NCBI RefSeq assembly: GCF_963677315.1
Contig: NZ_OY781940.1
Location: 422,001 to 486,000 of the forward strand
Reading direction: 5' to 3'
DNA: 64,000 nucleotides
DNA from: an uncultured Sphaerochaeta sp.
Lineage (GTDB): Bacteria; Spirochaetota; Spirochaetia; Sphaerochaetales; Sphaerochaetaceae
Positions 7,904-17,495 of the stretch are shown piece by piece. Numbering within the stretch: position 1 is the stretch's first letter; the number at the start of each line of letters is the position of its first letter. A program made the translations under genes and the position numbers. The notes beneath the pieces were generated by a model. That model saw only the letters and a program-made list of their open reading frames with translations. It was not told where the DNA came from and did not search any database.

Positions 7904-9016
7904 TTATAGAACTAGTACGAGAATCGATAGTATTAACAACAGAGCCAGTAATACAATCAGGGAAATGCGGAGAACCTTGCTCCGCTTCATTCGTAGTCGG
8001 TTTTCCACGGTATCGCGGGAGCGTTCATATCCAAGCCGTGCTTCTTCCGCTTCCAGTCTCTTCTGCCGTTCTTCCTCGGCCTTCAGCTCAGCTTCCCGTT
8101 GTTGTTTGTTTACTGCATCCTGTTTTGCTTCCTGTTCCTTGAGGTCCAGGTAACAACGTCCACAGAGGACCATCCCCTCGCAATCATGCATGTCATCGTA
8201 GTAGCTTTCATTACATTCAGGACAGATGTAGCAGCGTTTGAGTTTGCCTTCCTCAATAAGTTTGCAAACTACCATGCGATGGGTGGCATCCGCCTCCTTG
8301 TTCTTTCTTGAGAGGATGCGACGATACCAGGGAAGTTTCTCTTGTTCAGCTTCCTTCTCCTCCAATTCCGTGGAGAGGCGGACAATTCGCTCACTCAGAC
8401 CGCGGTCCTGGGTAATAAGCAGAAGGTTTCGTTTGCTGCCAATCTGAGTAAACAACTGTACCAGATGGTCATCGGCAATACCTTGGCTACCGGTATCTCC
8501 GATACGAACCAAGCCTCGTTTTGCAAGGAACCGAATCAGATCAGGACGAATGGTGGAGCGTATTCTCACCTCCTTGTCCTTCTCTGGATTGTCCTTAAGT
8601 CCATGCAATTCCTCAAGGGTCTTCTCAAGGATGATCAGTTTTTTCTTGCGCCGTTTAAGAATGCTTTCAGCATTTGTAACGAAATGCAAGAACCAGTCCT
8701 TCTGGATAATGGGAGCGGTATCAACATAAATCTCGTCAAATGAGCGCAACTGCTCATCGAGCTCTGCTATGTATGTCTCATCAGGATTGAGAAATCGGCT
8801 CCTGTCGCCAATCTTGCTGGCTATCACCTCTCTGTACAGGTCCAGTTCCCCTGCAGGGTTCTGTGCCTCCAGGTTGATGCCGACACTCCTGAGAATACTC
8901 GACACCTTCTCCTTGTTCAGTTTGAATTCAGAGGAGAGGATATCCACCGTATTTTCACTGGTGATGGTCTCCACATTTTGCTTTTTAGGAGGAGTCCTCC
9001 GTAAAAAATTTGCCAT
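7904..9016 (-). CDS. PIN-domain protein with zinc ribbon, coiled coil and C-terminal membrane anchor
   Basis: The 370 residues divide into four parts. A short helical N-terminal part is followed by a PIN nuclease-like domain (about 95-225) with acidic residues in YVDTAPII, GIADDHLV and ITQDRGLS. Next comes a two-knuckle zinc ribbon, CYICPEC...CEGMVLCGRC (about 263-290). The Glu/Lys/Arg-rich coiled coil (about 290-345) leads to one hydrophobic helix at the very C-terminus (about 350-370). The last helix predicts a tail-anchored protein with the nuclease in the cytoplasm. A CAGGAAA precedes the ATG. It is cotranscribed with topA, 12 bases downstream. Its RNA substrate is unknown. Confidence 0.8.
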   Translation of the reverse strand: MANFLRRTPPKKQNVETITSENTVDILSSEFKLNKEKVSSILRSVGINLEAQNPAGELDLYREVIASKIGDRSRFLNPDETYIAELDEQLRSFDEIYVDTAPIIQKDWFLHFVTNAESILKRRKKKLIILEKTLEELHGLKDNPEKDKEVRIRSTIRPDLIRFLAKRGLVRIGDTGSQGIADDHLVQLFTQIGSKRNLLLITQDRGLSERIVRLSTELEEKEAEQEKLPWYRRILSRKNKEADATHRMVVCKLIEEGKLKRCYICPECNESYYDDMHDCEGMVLCGRCYLDLKEQEAKQDAVNKQQREAELKAEEERQKRLEAEEARLGYERSRDTVENRLRMKRSKVLRISLIVLLALLLILSILVLVL

Positions 9017-9028
9017 TGTTTCCTGTCA

Positions 9029-11566
9029 TTAGTCCTTCGCACGTTTAGCGCGGATAATCGCTACAGCCTCATCCATCGTCAAAGCACCGGCCTTCTCTTC
9101 ATCCTTCTTGTACTCATTGGGTAGGGCAATATTTTGTTTGCCGAAGCGAAGGTAGAAGCCGTAGCGTCCAGTAGCAAGTGCCACTGGCTCTTGTTCGAAT
9201 TGGCCAAGTTCCTTGATCACGGATGCCTTGGCACTCCCTCTTCCTGCTTTTCCCCCACTACCCTTCTCTGGTTCCTTGCTGAGTAATTCAAGGGCCTCTT
9301 CAAGGGTTATGGAAAAGAGCTGTTGGTCTTTATCCAACCGATTGAGTTTTCTTGTCTTCTTATCGCAGGAGATGTAAGGACCATATTTTCCTTTCTGGGC
9401 AAGCACCTCATTTCCCTTCTCATCTTTACCCAGTACGCGGGGAAGTGCAAGGTATCTGCTTGCTATCTCCAGATCTTCACTCCTGTCTGCATCATGAACC
9501 CACTTGGGAATGGATGCTCGTACCGCACTCTTACCATCGCCTTCCTGCCAGTATGGTCCAAATCTTCCGTTCATCAACTTCACCGGCTCACCCTGTACCG
9601 GACCTTTTCCGAGTTCAACCGGTACATGCACCTTCTTACCCTCAGCAATAAGGGTTTTCACATCCTCATCAGTGGTAGTACCGGGCAACCAAGTGTTGGG
9701 AAGTGAGATAAATTGTCCGTCCTTATCCACTACGTAGGGACCATAGGGGCCGATCATAACCGGATTATCATCGCTGATCTGAGAGAGACGGAGTGTTTTC
9801 GAGACTACCTTGTTGTCCAAGGCGAGCTGGAGCTTGTTCTGGTTCTCCAACCCCGTATCTCCAAGGTAAAACGCATTCAGGAACTTGTTCTTATCCAGTT
9901 CCCCAGCAGCAATCTTGTCAAGATTGTCCTCCATCTTCGAGGTAAAATCATAGTCGATAAACTGGGGAAAATTGGTTTCCAGGAACTGACACACAGCAAA
10001 TCCCATGAACGTGGGTACCAGTGCATTTCCCTCTTTCATGACATACTTCCTATCCATCAGTGTCTTGATGATGGAGGCATACGTGGACGGCCTTCCAATA
10101 CCCCGCTTCTCCAGCTCCTGTACCAGGGATGCTTCAGTATAACGAGCTGGACTCTTGGTCTGGTGTGCGATCTCTTCAAGTTGCTGCAAGGAACACACCT
10201 CTCCAGCCTTCATTGCAGGCAGGAGGGTCTCCTTATCGTCCAGTGCTGCATCAGGATCATCAGACCCTTCAACATAGGCCCGGATGAAACCGGGAAATAC
10301 AATCTGCGTTCCTGAGGCTACAAACGTTCCATTCCCTGCCTTGATGGTTACCGTGGTGGTAGCCTTCTTTGCATCAGCCATCTGACTTGCAAGGGTTCGC
10401 TTCCAGATAAGCTCATAGAGGGCCAGATCCTTCCCACTGAGCGAGGTTTCACTGGGAACTGCGAACCGCTCCCCTGCTGGCCTGATCGCCTCATGGGCTT
10501 CCTGGGCTCCAGCGCTCTTTGCAGCAAAATACCTCGGGGACGGTGAGAGATACTCTTTCCCGTAGAGGTGATCCACCAAGGAGCGTGCTGCATTCGTCCC
10601 TTCCTGGCTCAGGGAAGGACTATCGGTACGCATATACGTTATATATCCATTCTCATACAGCCGCTGCGCAATGCGCATTGTCTCAGAAGCACTGATATGC
10701 AGCTTCTTGATCGCATCCTGCTGCAAGGTGCTGGTCGTGAAAGGGATGGAGGGACGAGTCACAAACGGCTTCTTCTGGACATCTTCAACAACGAAGGCAG
10801 CGGAAGAAAGTTCCTTTACAATAGCCTTTGCTTGCTCCTCAGCGAGCAACAAGGTGTTTTGCTTTCCCTTGTATTCACCGGTTGTTGAATCAAAGTCCTT
10901 ACTACTTGCGATTGCCTGGCCAGCATATGCTGTCAATTTTGCCTCGAAAACCTGTTTGGAAACACTCTGCAGCTTTGCCTTCGCATCAAAGTAGGTACTC
11001 TGGGAAAAGGCGATCCTGAGTCGTTCCCTGTCAACGGTCAGGCGTAACCCTACCGACTGTACCCTTCCAGCTGAAAGCCGCTTGTTGGAAAGTTTTTTCC
11101 ACAGCGTTGGGCTAAGGGTATACCCGTAGAGACGGTCAACAACACGTCTGCTCTCCTGTGCCTGGACCAGGTTTTCATCCAAGTCCCTGCCATGATCGAG
11201 TGCATCGGTGATTGCTTTCTTTGTTATCTCGTGGAATACCATCCTCTGATGAGGCACTTTTGGCTTGAGCACTTCCAATAAATGCCAAGAGATGCTTTCC
11301 CCCTCTCGGTCCTCATCAGTTGCCAATAAAAGTTTATCAACGGACTTCAAGGAGCTCTTGATCTCCTTGATCAAAGCATTCTTACCTGCTACCACCTGAT
11401 ACTCACAGGCGAAACCTTTCTCGACATCAATTGCCATCTTGTCCTCGGGAAGGTCACGTATATGCCCTTTACTGGCAACGACTTTGCAGTTCGAGGGAAG
11501 AAATTTCGAGATGGTTCTGGCCTTGGTTGGCGACTCGACGATTATCAGTGTGTTGGCATTATCCAT
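9029..11566 (-). CDS. topA: DNA topoisomerase I
   Basis: The 845-residue type IA topoisomerase relaxes negative supercoils. It has a TOPRIM domain (residues 6-115) with VESPTKA and the acidic triad in TDEDREGE (83-90), and the catalytic tyrosine Y311 in YITYMRTDS. The C-terminal third replaces classical zinc fingers by Gly-aromatic repeats (GRFGPYW, GKYGPYI, GRYGFYL), as in many bacteria. An AGGAG precedes the ATG. A small hairpin (AAGACC/GGTCTT, 11581-11595) stands before that site and may mark the transcript end of the upstream gene or the leader of topA. Confidence 0.97.
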   Translation of the reverse strand: MDNANTLIIVESPTKARTISKFLPSNCKVVASKGHIRDLPEDKMAIDVEKGFACEYQVVAGKNALIKEIKSSLKSVDKLLLATDEDREGESISWHLLEVLKPKVPHQRMVFHEITKKAITDALDHGRDLDENLVQAQESRRVVDRLYGYTLSPTLWKKLSNKRLSAGRVQSVGLRLTVDRERLRIAFSQSTYFDAKAKLQSVSKQVFEAKLTAYAGQAIASSKDFDSTTGEYKGKQNTLLLAEEQAKAIVKELSSAAFVVEDVQKKPFVTRPSIPFTTSTLQQDAIKKLHISASETMRIAQRLYENGYITYMRTDSPSLSQEGTNAARSLVDHLYGKEYLSPSPRYFAAKSAGAQEAHEAIRPAGERFAVPSETSLSGKDLALYELIWKRTLASQMADAKKATTTVTIKAGNGTFVASGTQIVFPGFIRAYVEGSDDPDAALDDKETLLPAMKAGEVCSLQQLEEIAHQTKSPARYTEASLVQELEKRGIGRPSTYASIIKTLMDRKYVMKEGNALVPTFMGFAVCQFLETNFPQFIDYDFTSKMEDNLDKIAAGELDKNKFLNAFYLGDTGLENQNKLQLALDNKVVSKTLRLSQISDDNPVMIGPYGPYVVDKDGQFISLPNTWLPGTTTDEDVKTLIAEGKKVHVPVELGKGPVQGEPVKLMNGRFGPYWQEGDGKSAVRASIPKWVHDADRSEDLEIASRYLALPRVLGKDEKGNEVLAQKGKYGPYISCDKKTRKLNRLDKDQQLFSITLEEALELLSKEPEKGSGGKAGRGSAKASVIKELGQFEQEPVALATGRYGFYLRFGKQNIALPNEYKKDEEKAGALTMDEAVAIIRAKRAKD

Positions 11567-11652
11567 GCAATATACTCCTAAAGACCGGTGGTCTTAAGTT
11601 AACACATATACTGCCGGCTTCAGCTTTTGTCAACGCTTAGTGAAAAAACTTA

Positions 11653-12453
11653 CTATTCCAAGAGCGTGCTTTTGAAGACTCCAGCATCCCCAGGATTAGG
11701 GTTTTTGAACAGTCCCCAGGAAGCAATTCCTGATCCTTCTGTCTCAAAATGGAGTTGCTGTTTCCCATTGCCTGCCAAGAGAAACCGGTACTGCGAAATG
11801 GTGGAGAACCTCATCATACCCACCTTGGTCTCCACCTCAACCAGGATGTGGTTATCGGTGTACTCTACACGCTTCACACTCCAGCTTTTTGGATTGAAAT
11901 TTGTGGTGTTAAAGATTTCTGCATTCAATCGGTAGGCTATCTGATATGAATGATCACCATCATAGGGAATCTGGTCTCCAATACGATCAGGGGGAACCAA
12001 TGGATAGAGCTGGCAAGGTTTCTCAAAAAGACCATGGATGACATAGGAGCCTTCTTCAAAGCTGACAAGGTAGTCCAACTGCCTGCATTTGCCTTTATTA
12101 TCTTCTTTTGTCAGATTCACCCATCTATAGCGGCCTTCCCACCCGGGTGTTTCTACCCACAGCCGCTCCACAGCAATCTCTCCCACCCCCTTTTTCCTTG
12201 CAGCAATCAGTATTTCATACGGAGTATGGCTGGTAAGCGGGCGCTCATTGGAACCCAAGACGGCCTTATTCCCTTGTGTGTGTACCATTGGCTCCTTATT
12301 GAGGTAGAGGTCATAATACTCAGCACCTTCCACTTCCTGCCAACTTAGATGTATTTGGTTGGGGTGGAGTGCATCAACCTGAACATCCAAGCCTGCTGCA
12401 AATACACATGGTAGGAACGTAGATATAAGGAATATCACGTACAGCCGTTTCAT
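11653..12453 (-). CDS. Secreted protein with an N-terminal fibronectin-like domain, unknown function
   Basis: The 266-residue product starts with a signal peptide (MKRLYVIFLISTFLPCVFAA), so it is exported. The first 90 mature residues (IHLSWQEVEGAEYYDLYLN) resemble a fibronectin type III fold. The rest is beta-rich with no motif I recognise. A longer frame exists, but the ATG at 12453 lies six bases after a good -10 hexamer and begins the signal peptide. I therefore take it as the start of a leaderless mRNA. It is divergent from the B12 radical SAM gene and shares its -35 element. Confidence 0.7.
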   Translation of the reverse strand: MKRLYVIFLISTFLPCVFAAGLDVQVDALHPNQIHLSWQEVEGAEYYDLYLNKEPMVHTQGNKAVLGSNERPLTSHTPYEILIAARKKGVGEIAVERLWVETPGWEGRYRWVNLTKEDNKGKCRQLDYLVSFEEGSYVIHGLFEKPCQLYPLVPPDRIGDQIPYDGDHSYQIAYRLNAEIFNTTNFNPKSWSVKRVEYTDNHILVEVETKVGMMRFSTISQYRFLLAGNGKQQLHFETEGSGIASWGLFKNPNPGDAGVFKSTLLE

Positions 12454-12459
12454 ATCTAC

Positions 12460-12487
12460 ACTATACATCTACTACACCAGCTTGCAA
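12460..12487 (-). promoter_or_regulatory. Leaderless-type promoter of the secreted protein gene
   Basis: The minus-strand -35 TTGCAA (12482-12487) and -10 TATAGT (12460-12465) have a 16-base spacer. The -10 ends six bases before the ATG at 12453, so the transcript should begin at the start codon. The -35 is a palindrome also used by the opposite promoter. Confidence 0.65.
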
Positions 12488-12510
12488 GAGGAGATGGCAA
12501 TCGCTACTAT
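12482..12510 (+). promoter_or_regulatory. Leaderless-type promoter of the radical SAM gene
   Basis: The -35 TTGCAA (12482-12487), a 17-base spacer and the -10 TACTAT (12505-12510) are followed after six bases by the ATG at 12517. No Shine-Dalgarno lies at a usable distance. Confidence 0.65.
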
Positions 12511-12516
12511 CATCAC

Positions 12517-14148
12517 ATGAATATCTCTTTGGTTTCCTGTTGTCTTGAAGAAGGCAACCTCAGTTATCCTCTCGGTGCACTCTGCATCCAAAGCGCGCTC
12601 GAAGCAGCAGATATGAGAGCAGAACACCTGCCCTTTACCTTGGCAGATGACCCCTCACAGGCGGCTCTCGATGTTGCAAGAATGCAGCCACAGGTTGTTG
12701 GTCTTTCTGTCTATCTCTGGAACAGAACCTGGATGGACCGCTTCACCGAGGTATTACGAGCACAGAGCTCTGACCTGGTTATTTTTGCAGGAGGCCCCGA
12801 GGCTACCGCCAATCCTTTAAGCTTTGACCTATCCATGCTCGACTTTCTCATACTTGGAGAGGGAGAAGAAGCGGTTGTGCAGGCAATTTCAGCCATCAAG
12901 GAAGGAAAGAAAATTGCAGGGAAGGGAATCGTTACCAATCTCAACAAGCTCTCCTGGGCGCCATCTCCCGATCTTTCCGTGCTCCCTTCCCCACTCCTCA
13001 ACCATCATGCAGATCGTTTCCTGAAAGCGGGGTCAAGCGTTCTGTGGGAGATGACACGAGGTTGCCCGTTTCACTGTTCTTTCTGTTTTGAATCCAGGGG
13101 ACAACGCTCTGTCCGGCATTTTCCACTAGCGCAACTTGAAGCAGAACTTGATCTGCTTATCGCCAAGCAGGTTGGCGAGGTGTATATCCTCGATCCAACC
13201 TTCAATATGGACAAAGAGCGTACCCTCACGATTCTGTCCATGCTTGCAGAAAAGCAGAGTGACATCCATTTCGTATTCGAGATCAGGGCAGAACTTTTGG
13301 ACAATGAACTTGCAGATGCCTTTGCAAGAATCAACTGTGCCTTGCAGATAGGTCTGCAAAGCAGTGACCAAGCAGTACTGAAAACCGCCAACAGGAGATT
13401 TGATAGCAAGCTCTTCGCAAAGAAAATATCGTTTCTCAACGCACGAGGAATCCCCTTCGGCCTCGACCTCATCATTGGACTTCCCAATGACAATCTCAGG
13501 TCATTCATCAAGAGTGTTGATTATGCCGTCTCCTTGAAGCCGAGCAACCTTGATGTATTTCCCCTCTCCCTGCTTCCAGGTACCCTGGTAGCAGAGCAAG
13601 CAAAGGAGTTTTCAATCACTCACTTGCAGGAAGCTCCTTATACCATTATTGAGTCTCCCTCGTTCCCTCAGAAAGACATGCAGAAAGCCCTGATACTAAA
13701 GGAATCACTTGATTTGTTTTTTACCAAGGGACAGGCAGGTATGTGGTTGCAGAAACTCAGCGAGGTGGTCTCATTGAGCCCCTCCTCGATCCTCTTCTCT
13801 TTCTCCTCATTCCTGGAAGCGTATCTGAAGAGAAGTGGGGAGCAAGCAGATGATATAGATATCTACTTGCTGCAAGAAACGTTTGTCCGCAGCTTCCTCA
13901 GAAAGCTTGGCCTTGTTCAGTATGAGGCTGTCATGCTCTCATTCATTGAGCTGCATCAAGGGATTGCCTTTTTCCATGAGTGCGGAGAGAGTCCAGTCCT
14001 GCAGCTCTCCTACTCGCTGGATGCTCTCTCTGAATTTGAACATCTCACAGCTGATGCATTCCTGAAGCGATACCCTGAAGAGGAAGAAGAAGTTCTTGGA
14101 ATCACCAGCGATCTGGATGGAAGACTGCTTTTTGTACCCCTGCAATAG
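12517..14148 (+). CDS. B12-binding radical SAM protein
   Basis: The 543 residues contain an N-terminal cobalamin-binding-like Rossmann domain (about 1-130, with VVGLSVYLWNR and FAGGPEATANP). This is followed by a radical SAM barrel with CPFHCSFC (Cys near residues 186-193) and GLQSSDQAVL. An all-alpha C-terminal region of about 170 residues resembles the DUF4080 type. Members carry out methylation or other radical chemistry, but the substrate is unknown. Transcription and translation seem to begin together at 12517. The neighbouring secreted protein is divergent, and a lipoprotein gene with its own promoter follows. Confidence 0.82.
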   Translation: MNISLVSCCLEEGNLSYPLGALCIQSALEAADMRAEHLPFTLADDPSQAALDVARMQPQVVGLSVYLWNRTWMDRFTEVLRAQSSDLVIFAGGPEATANPLSFDLSMLDFLILGEGEEAVVQAISAIKEGKKIAGKGIVTNLNKLSWAPSPDLSVLPSPLLNHHADRFLKAGSSVLWEMTRGCPFHCSFCFESRGQRSVRHFPLAQLEAELDLLIAKQVGEVYILDPTFNMDKERTLTILSMLAEKQSDIHFVFEIRAELLDNELADAFARINCALQIGLQSSDQAVLKTANRRFDSKLFAKKISFLNARGIPFGLDLIIGLPNDNLRSFIKSVDYAVSLKPSNLDVFPLSLLPGTLVAEQAKEFSITHLQEAPYTIIESPSFPQKDMQKALILKESLDLFFTKGQAGMWLQKLSEVVSLSPSSILFSFSSFLEAYLKRSGEQADDIDIYLLQETFVRSFLRKLGLVQYEAVMLSFIELHQGIAFFHECGESPVLQLSYSLDALSEFEHLTADAFLKRYPEEEEEVLGITSDLDGRLLFVPLQ

Positions 14149-14157
14149 AACTTACGC

Positions 14158-14186
14158 TTGAGAAGCGTACAGAAATCCCGTACAGT
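14158..14186 (+). promoter_or_regulatory. Promoter of the lipoprotein gene
   Basis: TTGAGA (14158-14163), 17 bases, then TACAGT (14181-14186). The predicted leader of about 17 nt includes AAAGGAA at 14193-14199, so this gene is not leaderless. Confidence 0.5.
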
Positions 14187-14209
14187 GAATCAAAAGGAAT
14201 GAATAACCG

Positions 14210-14929
14210 GTGAAGATCAGAAAACAAACAACCAGGCTATTGATGGCAGTGATTGCCGCTCTGGCACTGATGAGTAGTTGTACTATAACTGAAAACATAT
14301 CCTTCAAGCAGACAGGATACCACGCCTCGGCCTATGCCTTTTCTGTTGAGGATTTTTTCATTGCAGTCCTGGAAGATTTCAGTGAATTTTCTACGGAAAA
14401 TGAGGACATCTCCTTGATGGACAAGGCAATTGGGGATTTTGAAAGAGCTTTGCGCTATAGCCCCACCACCAAAAACGTTGGATTGAAAAAGCTTGATGAG
14501 CACTCCTATGAGGGAGTATTTGAATTCAGCGACTTACAGCGTTTGGTAACTGACCTGGGAGCAGGAGAGAATCAGAGCCTCTTGGACATCAATGGGAATT
14601 CCATGACCTTCTTCCTATCCATGGACAACTACGAGCAACTGGTTCCCGTCATCCCTTTCCTGGCTGACGAAAACTTTGAGGCCTTCGGGCCAGTGTACAA
14701 CCAGGGACTTAATGAAGCCGACTATCTTGAGATGATCAGTTTCATGCTTGGAGAGGAAGGGCCTCCTGCAATTGAACGATCTGTGATTACCCTCAGGGTG
14801 AATACCCCGAAGGAGATCACATCGTTCAGCAATGGGAGAAAGGTGTCAGCAAGCGTCTATGAATTCAGCTTCCCACTCATCGACTTCCTCTTGCTTGCTG
14901 AGCCCATTACATTCACAGTTCGTTGGTAA
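14210..14929 (+). CDS. Predicted lipoprotein, unknown function
   Basis: The 239-residue protein begins at GTG 14210 with a basic N-terminus and a hydrophobic core ending in the lipobox LMSSC, so Cys24 or thereabouts should be lipidated. The mature part is acidic, with alternating helices and strands and no catalytic motif that I recognise. It has its own promoter and an AAAGGA. It converges on ychF with only three bases between the stop codons. Confidence 0.7.
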   Translation: MKIRKQTTRLLMAVIAALALMSSCTITENISFKQTGYHASAYAFSVEDFFIAVLEDFSEFSTENEDISLMDKAIGDFERALRYSPTTKNVGLKKLDEHSYEGVFEFSDLQRLVTDLGAGENQSLLDINGNSMTFFLSMDNYEQLVPVIPFLADENFEAFGPVYNQGLNEADYLEMISFMLGEEGPPAIERSVITLRVNTPKEITSFSNGRKVSASVYEFSFPLIDFLLLAEPITFTVRW

Positions 14930-14932
14930 CCC

Positions 14933-16039
14933 CTAGACATTGAACTTGAAGTGCATGATGTCCCCATCCTGCACCAAGTACTCTTTGCCTTCCATCCTCA
15001 GCTTCCCTGCCACCTTGACCTTCTGTTCACTTCCATAGGTGAAAAGGTCTTCACAGTTATATACCTCGGCCTTGATAAATCCCCGTTCAAAATCTGAGTG
15101 AATGACTCCAGCAGTCTGTGGAGCCTTGTATCCTGCACGGAAGGTCCACGCCCTATCTTCATCAGAACCTGCGGTGAAGAAGGTACGTAGGCCAAGAATG
15201 TGGTAGGCACTACGGATCAGCTGGTTGAGACCGGATTCCTGAAGCCCTACAGCTTCGAGAAATTCCTGCTTCTCCTCCTCTGTTTCCAATACAGCAATCT
15301 CTGACTCAATCTTTCCACAGATAACCACTACCTCTGAACCTTCTCCCTCAGCGACAGCTCTTACCTGCTTCACAAAGGCATTTTCTTCAACAATGCCTTC
15401 CTCATCTACGTTGCAGACATAGATGACCGGTTTGAGAGTGATCAAGTGAAGGTCAGAGACCAGTGCAAGTTCATCCTCGTCAAGTTGCAGGCTGCGTGCA
15501 CTTTTTCCCTGCTCAAGGCAATCTTTGAGCTTTGCAAGCACTGGAAGGGATTTCTCCATATCTTTCTGTGCTTCTTTGCTCAGCCGATTCAGCTTCGATT
15601 GTTTTGCCCATCGGTTTGTCACCGTATCGAGGTCAGCGAGAGCCAACTCAATATTGATGGTCTCGATATCCCCCAATGGATCGATCTTATTGTTAACATG
15701 AACGATATCGCTGTTTTCAAAGCAGCGAACCACGTGCGCGATTACCCCTACTTCCCTGATAGAAGCGAGAAACCGGTTACCCAGACCCTCGCCCTTGCTT
15801 GCACCTGCTACCAACCCTGCGATATCAACAAATTCGAACGTTGCAGGAATAACCCGCTCAGGCGGAATCAGGGTGGCAATCTTGTCCAGCCGCTTATCAG
15901 GAACGGAAACGATTCCCACATTGGGATCGATTGTACAGAACGGATAATTCGCTACTTCGGCAGGAGCTGCCGTAAGTGCTGAGAATATAGTAGATTTTCC
16001 TACGTTGGGGAGCCCAACTATGCCGCAATTAACACCCAT
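14933..16039 (-). CDS. ychF: Redox-regulated ATPase YchF/OLA1
   Basis: The 368 residues match the family length. The P-loop GLPNVGKST (8-16) and the VDIAGLV G3 motif are present, and the base-specificity loop is NVDEEG-like rather than NKxD, which explains the ATP preference of this GTPase-fold family. A coiled-coil insert (about 125-200) and a C-terminal TGS domain (about 280-365, ending [10 protein letters not shown]) complete it. It associates with ribosomes and stress responses. A GAGGTAA precedes the ATG. Confidence 0.96.
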   Translation of the reverse strand: MGVNCGIVGLPNVGKSTIFSALTAAPAEVANYPFCTIDPNVGIVSVPDKRLDKIATLIPPERVIPATFEFVDIAGLVAGASKGEGLGNRFLASIREVGVIAHVVRCFENSDIVHVNNKIDPLGDIETINIELALADLDTVTNRWAKQSKLNRLSKEAQKDMEKSLPVLAKLKDCLEQGKSARSLQLDEDELALVSDLHLITLKPVIYVCNVDEEGIVEENAFVKQVRAVAEGEGSEVVVICGKIESEIAVLETEEEKQEFLEAVGLQESGLNQLIRSAYHILGLRTFFTAGSDEDRAWTFRAGYKAPQTAGVIHSDFERGFIKAEVYNCEDLFTYGSEQKVKVAGKLRMEGKEYLVQDGDIMHFKFNV

Positions 16040-16092
16040 GATTTACCTCATTATCGGCTCAATGTGAGCCAGCTAACGAAGTGTATCACATA

Positions 16093-16121
16093 TTGACTTG
16101 CTCGTTAACCAGCCCTATAGT
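16093..16121 (+). promoter_or_regulatory. Leaderless-type promoter of hflX
   Basis: TTGACT (16093-16098), 17 bases, TATAGT (16116-16121). The ATG at 16130 follows after eight bases, so the 5' leader would be zero to two bases. No Shine-Dalgarno is present. Confidence 0.7.
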
Positions 16122-16129
16122 CAACACCA

Positions 16130-17440
16130 ATGGGTAGTACACATACAGAAGACACTGAAAAGAATATTTCCGGCCACGACATACAAGATGAACGACAGAG
16201 AGCACTGCTCTTGGTCCTTGTAAACAGTGAAGACACACCACAAACCACGCAAAACCGTGCACAAGAACTGGAGGCCTTGGTAGACACCATGGGTCCAATT
16301 ACCATTCATACTGAGCATATCCCGCTCAGGAAGGTGCACAGTGCAACCATGATCGGAAGCGGTAAAGTGGAACAGATCAAGGCCCTGATAGAAGAAAAAG
16401 AGCCTGACCTGATCGTGTTTGACTGCCCAATCAGTCCTCGTGTGCAGCGCAACCTAGAGAGCATTCTCTCCATCTGTGTGATAGACCGTGATGAAGTCAT
16501 CCTTCAGATATTTGCAGACAGAGCTGCAACCAAGGAAGCTGTACTGCAGGTTGAACTCGCACGACTCGAATATTCGCTGCCCAGACTAACCAGAAGATGG
16601 ACCAGTCTTGGAAGACAACATGGTGGAGTGAAGGGAACCCGCGGAGAGGGTGAAAAACAGCTTGAGCTCGATAGACGGCAGATTCAGGAGAAAATTGTCA
16701 GCCTGAAAGCTCAGTTGGAAAAGGTAGTGCAACAGCGCAATACCCAACGCAGCCAGAGAATGAATACCAACATTCCTACCGGCGCCATTGTTGGATACAC
16801 CAACAGCGGCAAGTCCAGCCTGCTCAATGCCCTAACCAGTGCAGGGGTCCTTGCAGAGAACAAGCTCTTTGCGACCCTGGATCCCACCACCAGAAAGGTC
16901 AAACTTCCAGGAGGAGAAGATATCCTGCTCTCCGATACTGTCGGATTTGTCAGCGACCTACCCCACCATCTTGTCCAGGCATTCAAGAGCACGCTTGAGG
17001 AGGCCCGTTTCGCAGATTTTCTCATCATTGTCTGCGATGCTGCCCATCCCAATATGCTCGCAAGCTATACGACCACCGTTGAAGTACTTGAGGATCTTGG
17101 CTGCACTGACAAACCAGCCATTGTATTGGCAAACAAGATGGATATGGTAAGTGACTCTTTTGCTGTCAGCAGGCTCAAGTCACTCTATCCCGTGGTAATC
17201 GAGACTTCCATCAAAGAAGGAACCGGTCTCGAATCCCTGCTTGAGCAGATTACCAAGACCCTTGGCGATCTCTATCCCACGGCAACCTATTTCCTCCCCA
17301 ACTCCCGTCATGACCTGGTTGCACATATCCACCGTCATGGACAGGTTGAGTTCATTGACTACCAAGGGGAGGGCATCCTGGTAAGAACGAGAATCCAGCC
17401 TCGGTTCCAAGGTCCGCTCAGTGAGTTCCGCAGGTCATAA
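16130..17440 (+). CDS. hflX: GTPase HflX
   Basis: The 436-residue protein has the HflX N-terminal domain (VDTMGPITIHTEHIPL near 45-60, with the IGSGKVEQIK and DLIVFDCPISPRVQRNLE motifs). A helical linker contains RRWTSLGRQHGGVKGTRGEGEKQLE-type signature (split about residues 145-172). The TRAFAC GTPase domain follows, with GYTNSGKSSL (about 222-231), DTVGF and NKMD. It splits stalled 70S ribosomes, for example after heat stress. Leaderless translation would suit a factor needed when ribosomes stay as 70S particles, but that is inference. Confidence 0.96.
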   Translation: MGSTHTEDTEKNISGHDIQDERQRALLLVLVNSEDTPQTTQNRAQELEALVDTMGPITIHTEHIPLRKVHSATMIGSGKVEQIKALIEEKEPDLIVFDCPISPRVQRNLESILSICVIDRDEVILQIFADRAATKEAVLQVELARLEYSLPRLTRRWTSLGRQHGGVKGTRGEGEKQLELDRRQIQEKIVSLKAQLEKVVQQRNTQRSQRMNTNIPTGAIVGYTNSGKSSLLNALTSAGVLAENKLFATLDPTTRKVKLPGGEDILLSDTVGFVSDLPHHLVQAFKSTLEEARFADFLIIVCDAAHPNMLASYTTTVEVLEDLGCTDKPAIVLANKMDMVSDSFAVSRLKSLYPVVIETSIKEGTGLESLLEQITKTLGDLYPTATYFLPNSRHDLVAHIHRHGQVEFIDYQGEGILVRTRIQPRFQGPLSEFRRS

Positions 17441-17444
17441 AAAA

Positions 17445-17468
17445 GTGCCACCCCATGGAGGGTGACAC
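17445..17468 (-). terminator. Terminator of the small outer-membrane-like gene
   Basis: On the minus strand GTGTCACCC (from 17468) pairs with GGGTGGCAC (ending 17445), nine pairs including one G-T, followed by a run of six T. It terminates the minus-strand gene at 17496-17966 and lies just past the hflX stop. Confidence 0.75.
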
Positions 17469-17495
17469 CAATTCGATGTTACTGACTGTAAAAAT

